This document shows, piece by piece, positions 33,660 to 43,299 of a stretch of DNA of 64,000 nt (positions are counted from its first letter, which is position 1; each line of letters begins with the position of its first letter). Origin of the DNA: an uncultured Draconibacterium sp. (GTDB lineage: Bacteria > Bacteroidota > Bacteroidia > Bacteroidales > Prolixibacteraceae); contig NZ_OY781365.1 in NCBI RefSeq assembly GCF_963676815.1, positions 5,428,501 to 5,492,500 of the forward strand, read 5' to 3'. The notes under the pieces were generated by a model that saw only the letters and a program-made list of their open reading frames with translations, had not been told where the DNA came from and made no database searches. A program made the translations under genes and the position numbers.

Positions 33660-35570
33660 ATGTTAAATAAATCAATTGCATATCAGTTGAGTGTTTACAT
33701 ATCCTTAGCAGTAATAGGAGTGTTTATTGCTTTTATTGGAATCTTTTTCTTTTTCAATCAAACCTTAATAAAAGACAGTGTAAAGAATAAAGCAATGTCG
33801 CAAAGCACCGAAGTTTCAGGAAGTGTTCAGCGATACCTGGTAACAACTTCAGAGGTTGCCGGAAACATTGCAGACCAGGTAATTTTTTACGGGCAGCAAG
33901 ATCATGCCGATTTGTTTATTCAAAGTTTGGTAATAAAATATCCGTTTATTAATGCGATTTATGTAAAAATCGATTCTACTGTTATGGATCTTTCGTACTC
34001 GAGTTACTTTACGTTTAAAGAAGGAGATTCAACATTTATACAACGCGGAAGAACAAATTTTTCGTTATGTGGAAACGAACAAAGATATTTTAAAACGCTC
34101 ATTTCGAACGACAAAAAAGGATGGTCGGAACCATACATGTGCGAACGAAACAATATTGTTGTTGCTGCCTACAATACTCCAATTACCATTAAAAATGACA
34201 ATGGAGAAAGCGTTAATGTTGGTCAGGTAATTTGCGAAATGTCGGTAAATGAACTCAACAAAGAGGTTAACAATCTGAAAATTGGGAAAGGGGGCTTTGC
34301 ATTTCTGCTATCAAAAAACGGAACTTATATTACTCATCCCGTAAAAGACTGGATATTAAATAAGAGTATTTACGAACTATCAAATAAAGTTTACCGGGGC
34401 AATGTGGCTACAAAAACCGACAGCATAATCTACAATTCAGAATCAGGAACTTTAATTGCCTATCCCGAACTGTTTAACTACGAAAAAGCATTGGTTTATT
34501 ACACTCCAATCAGGCAAAATGGTTGGACTTTAGTGTCGGTTTTACCATATAAAGAACTTTTTGAGCCATTGTATTTACCCATACTTCAAATGCTGTTCTT
34601 TTCGGTATTGGGAATACTTGTAATTTATTTAACCGTTACCTACATTATCAACCGCCAAATTAAACCATTAAGTATGGTTACCAAACAATTAAAACGTTTC
34701 AGCAACTTAACAGGCCCATATAAAGATATTCCTGAGAATGAGGTTATTCAGGTATCAGAAAGTTTAAACTATATGAAATCGTGGTACGAAAAGTACCTTC
34801 AAACGCAGTCGGATGAGCAAAAGAAAAAACAACAACGACAGGAAGACATAAACCAGGCCTCCGAAATTCAGCAAAGTTTTATTAAAACAATTTATCCGGC
34901 CTTCCCAAATCGTACTGATATTGATCTTTATGCAACATATCAACCGGCAAGGGGAGTTAGCGGAGATTTATTTGACTATTTTTTCATCGACGACGATAAT
35001 TTGGTGCTTACCATGGGCGACGTTTCGGGGAAAGGAGTTCCTGCTGCATTTTTCATGAGTGTAGCGCAAACAATAATAAAAACCAATGCGCTGGAACCAA
35101 AAGCCGATTTGATTGTGCAAAAAGCGAATAAAGAACTGTGCACAAGCAATCATCACCAGTTTTTCTTGACACTGGTTTTGGGTGTTTTAAATGTTAAAAC
35201 CGGCATTTTAGAATATTGCAACGCAGCACATACGCCAGGATACATATTAAGCACAAACGGTAAAATAAAAGAGTTGGCACAATCGCACGGATTACCATTG
35301 GGACTTTATCCGGATAAATCGTACAGTTCTGCCCAGGTTCAGTTGGTAAAGGGAGATACACTTGTGTTGTATACCGATGGAGTTACAGAAATGCTTAACG
35401 AGAATAATGTTCAGTATGGAAACCAAAGATTGATTGAAAACCTCGTGTCCTTATCGGGTCAAAGTCCGAAAGATATGGTTGAACGATTAGAAAAAAGTTT
35501 TAAAATGTATATTGGTCACGGCTATCAAACTGATGACATTACGATGCTGATATTTAAGTATAAAGCATAA
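33660..35570 (+). CDS. Membrane SpoIIE-type PP2C phosphatase with Cache sensor
   Basis: The 636-residue protein has a membrane helix (about 11-31), an extracytoplasmic dCache-like sensor region (about 40-300), a second helix (about 308-330) and a HAMP-like linker (NRQIKPLSMVTKQLKRFSNL). A coiled stretch then leads into a PP2C/SpoIIE domain with GVSGDLFDYF, MGDVSGKGVPAAFFM and the C-terminal LVLYTDGVTEM ... HGYQTDDITMLIF, providing the metal-binding Asp residues. It senses an external signal and probably dephosphorylates an anti-sigma-factor antagonist, as RsbU does; no such partner is seen nearby. Confidence 0.9.
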   Translation: MLNKSIAYQLSVYISLAVIGVFIAFIGIFFFFNQTLIKDSVKNKAMSQSTEVSGSVQRYLVTTSEVAGNIADQVIFYGQQDHADLFIQSLVIKYPFINAIYVKIDSTVMDLSYSSYFTFKEGDSTFIQRGRTNFSLCGNEQRYFKTLISNDKKGWSEPYMCERNNIVVAAYNTPITIKNDNGESVNVGQVICEMSVNELNKEVNNLKIGKGGFAFLLSKNGTYITHPVKDWILNKSIYELSNKVYRGNVATKTDSIIYNSESGTLIAYPELFNYEKALVYYTPIRQNGWTLVSVLPYKELFEPLYLPILQMLFFSVLGILVIYLTVTYIINRQIKPLSMVTKQLKRFSNLTGPYKDIPENEVIQVSESLNYMKSWYEKYLQTQSDEQKKKQQRQEDINQASEIQQSFIKTIYPAFPNRTDIDLYATYQPARGVSGDLFDYFFIDDDNLVLTMGDVSGKGVPAAFFMSVAQTIIKTNALEPKADLIVQKANKELCTSNHHQFFLTLVLGVLNVKTGILEYCNAAHTPGYILSTNGKIKELAQSHGLPLGLYPDKSYSSAQVQLVKGDTLVLYTDGVTEMLNENNVQYGNQRLIENLVSLSGQSPKDMVERLEKSFKMYIGHGYQTDDITMLIFKYKA

Positions 35571-35600
35571 AAAAAGGAGGCCAAAGACCTCCATTTTTTT
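35571..35600. terminator. Bidirectional terminator between the phosphatase gene and clpC
   Basis: AAAAAGGAGG and CCTCCATTTTTTT flank a 7-base loop. The genes on both sides converge, so it probably serves both. Confidence 0.85.
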
Positions 35601-35620
35601 ATACTGTTTTATCAATACTT

Positions 35621-38146
35621 TTATTCCTTAAGTGCTTTCTTGTTTGATAAAATTCGCATTTGTAATTTTTCGTTCTTTTTATCAAAACCTACCGAAATTG
35701 TATCTCCTTCAGTAATTGAAGCTTTAATAATAATTTCGGCCATTTCATCTTCCAAATATTTCTGAATGGCTCTTTTTAGTGGTCGCGCACCAAACTGTGG
35801 ATCGTATCCTTTTTCTGCAATAAAATCTTTTGCAGCCGGAGAGATTTTTAGTTTGTAATTTAGTGCTTCAACGCGTTTATATAAGTCTTCAATTTCAATA
35901 TCGATAATACTGTGAATATGTTGTTTCTCCAGTTGATTAAACATTACAACATCATCAATACGGTTCAGAAATTCCGGAGCAAATGCTTTTTTCAACGCTT
36001 TCTGTATAATATATTTTGCATGTTCATTCTCCTCTTCAGGTGTTTTTGCTGTTGAGAATCCAACTCCACGTCCAAAATCTTTTAACTGACGCGACCCAAT
36101 ATTCGAGGTCATTATAACAATCGTATTTCTGAAGTCGATATTGCGTCCTAAGCTATCGGTCAAACGTCCTTCGTCCATCAACTGAAGCAAGATATTAAAT
36201 ACATCAGGATGTGCTTTTTCAATTTCGTCGAGCAGAACAACCGAGTATGGTTTTCTTCTGACTTTCTCTGTCAGTTGCCCACCTTCTTCGTATCCTACAT
36301 ATCCCGGAGGCGCTCCAACCAGTCGCGAAACTGCGAATTTTTCCATGTATTCACTCATGTCAATTCGAATCAACGAATCGAGATTATCGAACAAATACTT
36401 GGTTAATACTTTCGCCAACTGGGTTTTTCCAACACCGGTAGGACCAAGGAAAATAAATGTTCCGATTGGACGGTTCGGATCTTTCAAACCTGCCCGGTTA
36501 CGTTGAATAGCTTTCACAATTTTGGCAATTGCTTCATCTTGGCCAACAACTTTGCCTTTAAGGTCTTTGCCCATATTCATCAGACGTTTCCCCTCAGCTT
36601 GTGCAATACGCTGTACAGGAACTCCCGACATCATTGCAACAACTTCTGCAACTTTGTGCTCGTCAACTGTCTCCCGATGGTTAATAAGATCTTTTTCCCA
36701 CTGTTCTTTCGCATCTTCCAAAAGGGTCAACAGATTTTTTTCCTTATCGCGATAATTCGCCGCAAGCTCAAAATTCTGACTTTTTACAGCGGTAATTTTG
36801 TCTTCTTTCGTTTTTTCTATTTTTTCTTCCAGTTTAACAATACTGTCGGGCACATTAATATTTGAAATATGCACACGAGATCCGGCTTCATCAAGAGCAT
36901 CAATTGCTTTGTCGGGCAAATAATGATCGGTGATGTAGCGAGCAGTCAGTTTAACGCAGCTTTCAATTGCTTCGGGTGTAAATGTTACGTTATGATGATC
37001 TTCGTATCGATCTTTAATGTTGTTCAAAATCTCAATTGTCTCGTCAACCGAAGTTGGGTCAACCATAACTTTTTGGAAACGACGTTCAAGTGCTCCATCT
37101 TTTTCAATTTGCTGACGATACTCATCCAGTGTTGTGGCACCAATACATTGTATATCACCTCGTGCCAAAGCCGGTTTTAACATATTTGCGGCATCCAGCG
37201 ATCCGGTAGCACCTCCTGCACCAACAATAGTATGAATTTCGTCGATAAACAAAATAACATTGTTTACTTTCGACAGCTCATTCAGAATGGCTTTCATTCG
37301 TTCTTCAAACTGACCGCGATACTTTGTCCCGGCAACTATTGATGCTATATCAAGACTTACAACTCGTTTGTCGAATAGAATTCGTGATACTTTTTTGCTA
37401 ACGATACGCAGTGCCAAACCTTCAGCAATTGCCGATTTTCCAACACCCGGTTCTCCAATAAGTATTGGGTTGTTCTTTTTACGACGACTCAGAATTTGTG
37501 CCAGTCGTTCAATCTCTTTCTCGCGGCCTACAATTGGGTCGAGGCTATTTTCTTCGGCTAGTTTGGTAATATCAATACCAAAATTATCTAACACCGGAGT
37601 GTCTGATTTTGCACCGGCAGCTTTTTTAGAACTTTGGCCGCCCGAAGGACCTTTACCAAATCCTTCACCCGGCTCATCATCATCACCTTCCGAAAAATCC
37701 GATTTTGCTTCAGGTTGCTGATAATCCTGCATTTGCGACTTAACCATATAGTAGTTAATTCCTAACTCAACCAGTAATTGAGTGATAAGGCTGTCGTTGT
37801 CTTTTAAAATTGCAAGTAGCAGATGGCCGCTATTGGCAGTCGCACTCTTAAACGATCGTGCCTCAAGATAAATCAACTTCAATGTTTTTTCAGTTGACTT
37901 CAGCATAATCAAATCAGCTTTCTGATTTATATCTTTATCGGTGCGTACTTTCCCTTCGATTAGTTGTTTAACTTCAACCAAGTCAACACCCAGGTTTTCA
38001 AGAATATCAGTTGCAGTACCTTCGCCTTCCCTTAAAATTCCCAAAAAAAGGTGTTCCTGGCCTATATAATCATTCCCCAAACGAATTGCCTCCTCCCGGC
38101 TGTATCCAATAATGTCTTTAATTCTTGGTGAAAATTGTGAATCCAT
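35621..38146 (-). CDS. clpC: ATP-dependent Clp protease ATPase subunit ClpC
   Basis: The 841-residue class I Clp ATPase has an N-terminal repeat domain (FSPRIKDIIGYSREEAIRLGNDYIGQEHLFLGILRE), AAA1 with GEPGVGKSAIAEG and ILFIDEIHT, and a short UVR-containing middle region (AVKSQNFELAANYRDKE). AAA2 has GPTGVGKTQLAKV and VVLLDEIEKAH, followed by the C-terminal D2-small domain. The UVR motif and length separate ClpC from ClpA and ClpB. It unfolds substrates for ClpP. An acidic, Gly/Ser-rich linker (about 145-170) lies between the N domain and AAA1. Confidence 0.95.
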   Translation of the reverse strand: MDSQFSPRIKDIIGYSREEAIRLGNDYIGQEHLFLGILREGEGTATDILENLGVDLVEVKQLIEGKVRTDKDINQKADLIMLKSTEKTLKLIYLEARSFKSATANSGHLLLAILKDNDSLITQLLVELGINYYMVKSQMQDYQQPEAKSDFSEGDDDEPGEGFGKGPSGGQSSKKAAGAKSDTPVLDNFGIDITKLAEENSLDPIVGREKEIERLAQILSRRKKNNPILIGEPGVGKSAIAEGLALRIVSKKVSRILFDKRVVSLDIASIVAGTKYRGQFEERMKAILNELSKVNNVILFIDEIHTIVGAGGATGSLDAANMLKPALARGDIQCIGATTLDEYRQQIEKDGALERRFQKVMVDPTSVDETIEILNNIKDRYEDHHNVTFTPEAIESCVKLTARYITDHYLPDKAIDALDEAGSRVHISNINVPDSIVKLEEKIEKTKEDKITAVKSQNFELAANYRDKEKNLLTLLEDAKEQWEKDLINHRETVDEHKVAEVVAMMSGVPVQRIAQAEGKRLMNMGKDLKGKVVGQDEAIAKIVKAIQRNRAGLKDPNRPIGTFIFLGPTGVGKTQLAKVLTKYLFDNLDSLIRIDMSEYMEKFAVSRLVGAPPGYVGYEEGGQLTEKVRRKPYSVVLLDEIEKAHPDVFNILLQLMDEGRLTDSLGRNIDFRNTIVIMTSNIGSRQLKDFGRGVGFSTAKTPEEENEHAKYIIQKALKKAFAPEFLNRIDDVVMFNQLEKQHIHSIIDIEIEDLYKRVEALNYKLKISPAAKDFIAEKGYDPQFGARPLKRAIQKYLEDEMAEIIIKASITEGDTISVGFDKKNEKLQMRILSNKKALKE

Positions 38147-38362
38147 ATATAAGTTTCCTTTTTATCTCGATTTAACAAATACTATTCCTAAAAGGTTGAA
38201 ACACTAAATTAAATAAAATTCGTAGGCACATAGTAACGAAATGGCAGAAGTTATCAAACGTAACAAAAACATCATGAATTTATGACAGTTAAATTGTTAA
38301 TATCTTCTTATCAAAAGCTTGTAAAACACTACTAGATATGCGTGTTACACGAATGATTTTAC

Positions 38363-38407
38363 TATTTTTGTGGGTCTTTTAATAGTGATAATTTATTTTG
38401 AAAGGAG
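38363..38407 (+). promoter_or_regulatory. gyrA -7 element and strong ribosome-binding site
   Basis: TATTTTTG at 38363-38370 matches TAnnTTTG; no good -33 is visible. AAAGGAG at 38401-38407 is an unusually good Shine-Dalgarno for this phylum and sets the start at ATG 38413 rather than the upstream TTG at 38398. Confidence 0.55.
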
Positions 38408-38412
38408 ATATA

Positions 38413-40926
38413 ATGACAGAAGGTGAAAAGATTATCAGAATAAACATTGAAGAGCAGATGAAATCTGCCTATATTGATTATTCCATGTCGGTAATTGTTT
38501 CGCGTGCACTACCTGATGTGCGCGATGGTTTTAAACCGGTACACCGCCGGGTATTGTTTGGTATGCACGAACTTGGAATTTTATCCAATCGTCCATATAA
38601 AAAGTCGGCCAGGATTGTAGGAGAGGTGCTTGGTAAGTACCACCCACACGGCGACTCTTCAGTTTACTTTACCATGGTACGTATGGCGCAACACTGGTCG
38701 TTGCGTTACCCAATGGTTGATGGCCAGGGTAACTTCGGTTCTGTAGATGGCGACAGTCCGGCAGCAATGCGTTACACAGAGGCAAGAATGTCGAGAATTT
38801 CGGAAGAGACATTAGCTGATCTTGATAAAAATACTGTTGACTTCCAACCAAACTTCGATGAATCGTTGGGCGAACCAACCGTTTTGCCAACCAAAATACC
38901 ACAGTTACTGGTAAACGGAGCTTCAGGTATTGCAGTTGGTATGGCAACTAACATGCCGCCTCATAACCTTACTGATGTTATTGATGCTACAATAGCTTAT
39001 GTAGATGACAATGACATTGAGATGGAAAAACTTATCGAAATTGTTAAGGCACCTGACTTTCCGACCGGAGGAATAATTTACGGTTACCAGGGAGTTAAAG
39101 ATGCATACGAAACCGGTAAGGGACGCATTGTTATCAGAGGTAAAGCCCACATAGAAAATGAAGGTGGCCGCGAAAAAATTGTGGTAACAGAAATTCCTTA
39201 TATGGTTAACCGGGCAGAAATGATACAAAAAACTGCCGACCTGGTTAACGAAAAGAAAATTGAAGGAATTTCGAATGTGAACGATGAATCAGACCGCGAA
39301 GGTATGCGTGTAGTTTACGATTTGAAACGCGATGCGATGAGCAACGTGGTTTTAAATAAACTTTACAAATATACACAGCTTCAAACTTCGTTTAGTGTTA
39401 ACAGCATTGCGTTGGTACATGGTCGTCCAAAGATTCTGAACCTGAAAGAGCTGATCAAACATTTCGTTGATCACCGTCATGAAGTAGTTACACGCCGTAC
39501 TCAGTACGAGCTGGAGCAAGCTGAAAAACGTGCTCATATTCTGGAAGGTTTAATTATTGCCAGCGATAATATTGATGAAGTAATTGCAATTATTCGTGCC
39601 TCGTCAACTCCTGAAGAAGCACGTAATAAACTGATTGAACGGTTTGAATTAAGCGAGGTTCAATCGCGTGCAATTGTTGAAATGCGTTTGCGTCAATTAA
39701 CCGGTCTTGAGCAAGACAAACTTCGTAAAGAATACGAAGAAATTATGGCGCAAATTGAACACTATAAAGCCATTCTTGCCGATGTTAATTTACGAATGGA
39801 TATTATTAAAGAAGAGTTGCAGGAAGTAAAAAATAAGTATGGCGATGAACGTCGTACCGAAATTGTTCCTAACGCCGAAGAATTCAACCCTGAAGATTTT
39901 TATGCCGATGAAGAAATGGTTATTACTATTTCGCATTTAGGTTACATAAAACGTACCCCGCTAACTGAATTCAGAACTCAGGGCAGGGGAGGAATCGGTT
40001 CGAAAGGAAGTACTACCCGCGACGAAGACTTCCTTGAGCATATTATTATTGCTTCAATGCATAACACTTTGTTGTTATTCACTGAAAAAGGAAAATGTTT
40101 CTGGCTGAAAGTTTATGAAATTCCTGAAGGTACAAGAGCATCAAAAGGACGTGCGATTCAAAATATGTTGAATATTGAGTCGGATGATCAGGTATTGGCA
40201 TTTATTAAGGTAAAAACACTTGCCGATCAGGAATTCATTAATAATAACTACATTATACTTGCCACCAAAAAAGGTATTATAAAGAAAACAACTTTAGAAG
40301 CATACTCACGTCCGCGACAAAACGGTGTAAATGCAATTACCATTAAAGAAGGCGACCAACTGCTGGAAGCACGATTAACAAATGGTAATAGTGAGGTTAT
40401 GCTGGCAGTGCGTTCAGGTAAGGCAATTCGCTTTAATGAAAGCATTGTTCGTGCAATCGGTAGAACTGCTTCCGGAGTTCGCGGAATTACGCTCGGACAC
40501 GAGAACGATGAAGTAATTGGTATGGTTTGTGTAATGGATGAGAATGAAGATATCCTTGTAGTAGCCGAAAAAGGATATGGAAAACGTTCTAAAATTGATG
40601 ATTACCGTGTTACTAACCGTGGAGGAAAAGGCGTTAAAACGATGAATGTAACCGAGAAAACCGGCGAATTGGTTGCAATCAAAAGTGTTTCTGACGATAA
40701 TGACCTAATGATCATTACTCAAAAAGGAATAACAATTCGTTTAGCGGTAAATACCATTTCTGTTCTTGGAAGAGCAACACAAGGAGTGCGCGTAATTAAT
40801 TTAAGAGAAGAAGACAGGATTGCCTCGGTGGCCCGAATAGCAGTTGAATCAGAGGCTGAAGAAGAGGAAACCGAAGGTAATACAGAAGGTGTTGATAATG
40901 AAGAAAATAACTTAGAACAAGAATAA
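38413..40926 (+). CDS. gyrA: DNA gyrase subunit A
   Basis: The 837-residue protein has the winged-helix catalytic domain with active-site Tyr121 in AAMRYTEARMS, the tower and coiled-coil region, and six C-terminal beta-pinwheel blades (GYIKRTPLTEF, GKCFWLKVYEIP, KGIIKKTTLEAY and similar). The gyrase box is represented by QGRGGIGSKG, supporting gyrase rather than topoisomerase IV. The C-terminus is a short acidic tail. In the quinolone region HPHGDSSVYFTMVRM, the residue aligned with E. coli Asp87 is Phe86. ATG 38413 is chosen because of its Shine-Dalgarno. Confidence 0.96.
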   Translation: MTEGEKIIRINIEEQMKSAYIDYSMSVIVSRALPDVRDGFKPVHRRVLFGMHELGILSNRPYKKSARIVGEVLGKYHPHGDSSVYFTMVRMAQHWSLRYPMVDGQGNFGSVDGDSPAAMRYTEARMSRISEETLADLDKNTVDFQPNFDESLGEPTVLPTKIPQLLVNGASGIAVGMATNMPPHNLTDVIDATIAYVDDNDIEMEKLIEIVKAPDFPTGGIIYGYQGVKDAYETGKGRIVIRGKAHIENEGGREKIVVTEIPYMVNRAEMIQKTADLVNEKKIEGISNVNDESDREGMRVVYDLKRDAMSNVVLNKLYKYTQLQTSFSVNSIALVHGRPKILNLKELIKHFVDHRHEVVTRRTQYELEQAEKRAHILEGLIIASDNIDEVIAIIRASSTPEEARNKLIERFELSEVQSRAIVEMRLRQLTGLEQDKLRKEYEEIMAQIEHYKAILADVNLRMDIIKEELQEVKNKYGDERRTEIVPNAEEFNPEDFYADEEMVITISHLGYIKRTPLTEFRTQGRGGIGSKGSTTRDEDFLEHIIIASMHNTLLLFTEKGKCFWLKVYEIPEGTRASKGRAIQNMLNIESDDQVLAFIKVKTLADQEFINNNYIILATKKGIIKKTTLEAYSRPRQNGVNAITIKEGDQLLEARLTNGNSEVMLAVRSGKAIRFNESIVRAIGRTASGVRGITLGHENDEVIGMVCVMDENEDILVVAEKGYGKRSKIDDYRVTNRGGKGVKTMNVTEKTGELVAIKSVSDDNDLMIITQKGITIRLAVNTISVLGRATQGVRVINLREEDRIASVARIAVESEAEEEETEGNTEGVDNEENNLEQE

Positions 40927-40950
40927 ATTATTGATTATTTTTGATGTTAT

Positions 40951-40980
40951 TTTGATAAAATTTGAAAACATATATTTTTG
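40951..40980 (+). promoter_or_regulatory. Promoter of the TPR protein gene
   Basis: TTTG at 40951-40954 and TATTTTTG at 40973-40980 are 18 bases apart, close to the Bacteroidota arrangement (TTTG, 19-21 bases, TAnnTTTG). The gene starts 63 bases downstream. Confidence 0.55.
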
Positions 40981-41043
40981 TGGCCTGTAAACAGGTTTTA
41001 ATTAAACATTGAAACGAATTTTAAAATTTTAAATAGTATAGAG

Positions 41044-42219
41044 ATGAAAAAAACGATTATTCTTCTAGCCTTGGTATTATCTGTTTCTGCCGTTTTTGCG
41101 CAGAAAGGTAAAGTTACCAGTGCTCAGAATCTTAAAGACACCGGCAAATTAGATAAAGCTTTAGAAGCAATAAAAGAAGCAACTGATCCGGCAAATGATA
41201 AGGCAGAAAAATCACTTCCGTGGCCAAAAACCTGGGAAGTTAGAGGTGAAATTTATCAAGCGATTTTTGCCAGCCAGGACGAAAGTGTAAAAGCTTTGAG
41301 TGATGATCCGTTAACAGTAGCTTTAGAATCGTACAAAAAAGCACTTGAACTGGATGAAAAAGACAAATTCTCGAAAAGTGTAAAAATTAAATTAACACTT
41401 TTAACCAACGATTTAACAAATCAGGCGGTTGAAGCATTTCAAAACAACGACTTCGAACTGGCTTTAAAATCTTTTGAACAAATTTTGGAAGTTGAAGATA
41501 TTCCAGTTGTTAAAGAGGATAATCCGGGAGCTATCGATACCGTTATTTTATTTAACGCAGGATTGGCAGCATACAATGCTCAGAATTACAATAAAGCTGT
41601 AAAATATTACGGAGAAGCTGCTAAACATGGCTATAACGGCGCCAGAACATATTCATTAATTTCTGAATCGTACATACAAATGCAAGATACTGTTAATGCA
41701 TTAAAAACTGTTCAGGAAGGTTTTGAAAAATACCCAGAAGATAATGGTGTATTGACCAGCATGATTGACTTGTATATGAAAATAGGTAAAAACGAAGAAG
41801 CATTGAAATACCTGGATATGGCCATTGAACAAGATCCAAACAATGTTACTTATTATTTTGCCAAAGGTGCGTTATACGAAAAATTTGGTGAAGAAGAAAA
41901 TGCTGTAGCCGCTTATGAAAAAGCATCAGAAATTGATCCAACATTTTTTAATGCATATTACAACTTAGGTGCACTTTACTACAATAAAGGTGTAAAACAG
42001 ATTGAAGTTGCAAATGCTGTTCCTGCCAACGAAAATGAAAAATACGAAGCTGAATTGAAAAAGGCTGATGTTTGGTTTGAGAAAGCACTTCCATATATGG
42101 AAAAATGTCGTGAACTAAATCCTGATGATGAGATGACTCTGGAGTCTTTAAAAAACTTATACTACCGTATGAAAAATATGGATAAGTACAACGAGATTCT
42201 AGAAATCTTAGGACAATAA
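41044..42219 (+). CDS. Secreted tetratricopeptide-repeat protein
   Basis: The 391-residue protein has a signal peptide (MKKTIILLALVLSVSAVFAQ, cleavage after Ala19). The rest is mainly TPR helices, for example AGLAAYNAQNYNKAVKYYGEAAKHG, KNEEALKYLDMAIEQDPNNVTYYFAKGALYEKFGEEENAVAAYEKASEIDPTFFNAYYNLGALYYNKG and KCRELNPDDEMTLESLKNLYYRM. It is a periplasmic scaffold of unknown partner. Close homologues are common in Bacteroidota. It has its own promoter and terminator and borders the left end of the integrated phage. Confidence 0.88.
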   Translation: MKKTIILLALVLSVSAVFAQKGKVTSAQNLKDTGKLDKALEAIKEATDPANDKAEKSLPWPKTWEVRGEIYQAIFASQDESVKALSDDPLTVALESYKKALELDEKDKFSKSVKIKLTLLTNDLTNQAVEAFQNNDFELALKSFEQILEVEDIPVVKEDNPGAIDTVILFNAGLAAYNAQNYNKAVKYYGEAAKHGYNGARTYSLISESYIQMQDTVNALKTVQEGFEKYPEDNGVLTSMIDLYMKIGKNEEALKYLDMAIEQDPNNVTYYFAKGALYEKFGEEENAVAAYEKASEIDPTFFNAYYNLGALYYNKGVKQIEVANAVPANENEKYEAELKKADVWFEKALPYMEKCRELNPDDEMTLESLKNLYYRMKNMDKYNEILEILGQ

Positions 42220-42228
42220 GATATTCTT

Positions 42229-42257
42229 TAAAAGGAGGGAATTTCTCTCCTTTTTTT
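42229..42257 (+). terminator. Terminator of the TPR protein gene
   Basis: AAAGGAG/CTCCTTT stem with a 9-base loop and a T7 run, 12 bases after the stop codon and 18 bases before the left phage attachment repeat. Confidence 0.8.
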
Positions 42258-42274
42258 ATATCTATTTAAATAAC

Positions 42275-42295
42275 ATAATATCAATTATAAGACAA
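42275..42295 (+). repeat. Left dif-like attachment repeat of the integrated phage
   Basis: The 17-base core TATCAATTATAAGACAA (42279-42295), preceded by ATAA, is repeated with two mismatches over 21 bases at 50107-50127. Read as a XerCD site: AAATAACATAA (XerC arm), TATCAA (6-base centre), TTATAAGACAA (XerD arm). The CATAA/TTAT inner arms match the general dif layout (compare E. coli GCATAA...TTATG). No integrase gene lies in the element, which fits XerCD use. Confidence 0.7.
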
Positions 42296-42352
42296 GTAAA
42301 AATTTGTTAATATTTGATAATCAGAAAGATAAGTTTTTTACATTTCGGCTGT

Positions 42353-42360
42353 TATGTTTG
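42353..42360 (+). promoter_or_regulatory. Possible early phage promoter (-7 TATGTTTG)
   Basis: An exact TAnnTTTG match lies 20 bases before the first phage gene. There is no clear -33 TTTG at the right distance. Confidence 0.4.
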
Positions 42361-42379
42361 CAAATTTTAAACATAACTA

Positions 42380-42853
42380 ATGAAATTAAAATTTACTTAC
42401 ACACCGAGACAAGACGCAAACGGATATTTTTTGAGGTTGCCGAATGGTAATGAAAAAAGATTCAAGACAAAAAAAGTTTTTGAACGTTGGTTTTTATTCG
42501 CGTCGAATGAGTTAAATGGAGTTTTTAAAATACTTCTGATTCAATATCCTTATCTTTCTGAATTATACTCCGAATTGTACATTCGTTCAAATGTACATAA
42601 TTATAATCGACTTGCTTTTATTCAAAAAATACACAATGAGATAAATATTATCTCTGGGATTTTCGGCATTATTCCAAAACGTGGATTTTATGAAGCTTAT
42701 ACAGACTTGTATAGGCTTTTGTCATTTTATCGCGGTTTATACTCTATTTACCATGATGAGTTCACAATCTTTTCAGATCGATTTGTATTGAATAAACTTC
42801 GAATGCTTCGCCAATTATTGGAATTACAACAAAATAAACTCGATGAGCTATGA
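42380..42853 (+). CDS. Phage protein of unknown function (157 aa)
   Basis: No family is recognised. The start, MKLKFTYTPRQDANGYFLRLPNGNEKRFKTKKVFERWFLFAS, resembles a small beta-rich module. From about residue 45 the protein is helical and rich in aromatic residues, Leu and Ile, with no clear membrane segment. It is the first gene of the early block, and its last four bases overlap the next start (ATGA). A replication-associated or host-takeover role is possible from position only. Confidence 0.7.
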   Translation: MKLKFTYTPRQDANGYFLRLPNGNEKRFKTKKVFERWFLFASNELNGVFKILLIQYPYLSELYSELYIRSNVHNYNRLAFIQKIHNEINIISGIFGIIPKRGFYEAYTDLYRLLSFYRGLYSIYHDEFTIFSDRFVLNKLRMLRQLLELQQNKLDEL

Positions 42854-43035
42854 AAAAAAAATGTGATTTATGTCAAAAAGAAGAAAATGAAATTGATCTA
42901 TTTCATTATGATCATTTAGTCGGTGATATACCTGAGGATATACTTATTTGTGAAGAATGCCTCTTTGATTGCGTTGAAAAAGATTTTCAATGTGATGATT
43001 GTCAAACTGAAGTATTAAAAATTAAAATAGCGTAA
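42850..43035 (+). CDS. Small Cys-rich, probably zinc-binding phage protein
   Basis: The 61-residue acidic protein has three CxxC or similar pairs (CDLC at 5-8, CEEC near 34-37, CDDC near 49-52) plus a further Cys and two His. This fits one or two zinc knuckles. It overlaps the preceding gene by four bases and is followed one base later by the next gene. It is likely a nucleic-acid- or protein-binding factor; function unknown. Confidence 0.65.
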   Translation: MKKKCDLCQKEENEIDLFHYDHLVGDIPEDILICEECLFDCVEKDFQCDDCQTEVLKIKIA

Positions 43036-43036
43036 T

Positions 43037-43219
43037 ATGATTATTAAGGATTTACCATTTGCTGCGAAATTTAAATTCCCGAATGGGAACAAGGTCTATT
43101 CATATCATGGTGTCTATCCACCTGCTTATAATGAATACTTTGAAAGAGCCGCTTATATTGATTTAGATACGGGTAAGCGGTATTTTACTGATTTATATAA
43201 ATCAGTAGTTAGAATTTAA
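43037..43219 (+). CDS. Small phage protein of unknown function (60 aa)
   Basis: The 60-residue protein, rich in Tyr and Phe (FPNGNKVYSYHGVYPPAYNEYFERAAYIDLDTGKRYF), looks like a small all-beta fold. No family is recognised. It starts one base after the preceding stop and is followed by a strong terminator, making it the last gene of the first early cluster. Confidence 0.6.
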   Translation: MIIKDLPFAAKFKFPNGNKVYSYHGVYPPAYNEYFERAAYIDLDTGKRYFTDLYKSVVRI

Positions 43220-43230
43220 TTTGCTTAAAA

Positions 43231-43258
43231 ACGGACGGGAAAACCCGTCCTTTTCCGT
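43231..43258 (+). terminator. Strong hairpin between early phage genes and rep
   Basis: GGACGGG-AAAA-CCCGTCC followed by TTTT, 13 bases after the stop of the 60-residue gene; the stem can be extended outward as ACGG...CCGT after a bulge. It looks like an intrinsic terminator, but such a hairpin just before rep could also act in ssDNA replication. Confidence 0.7.
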
Positions 43259-43299
43259 TGGCTTGTCAATGTCCCCACAACTCAAAAAATGATTGATAA

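Noticed and set aside
38398..38412. TTG 38398 as gyrA start
   Set aside because: ATG 38413 has AAAGGAG at ideal spacing and matches the family N-terminus.
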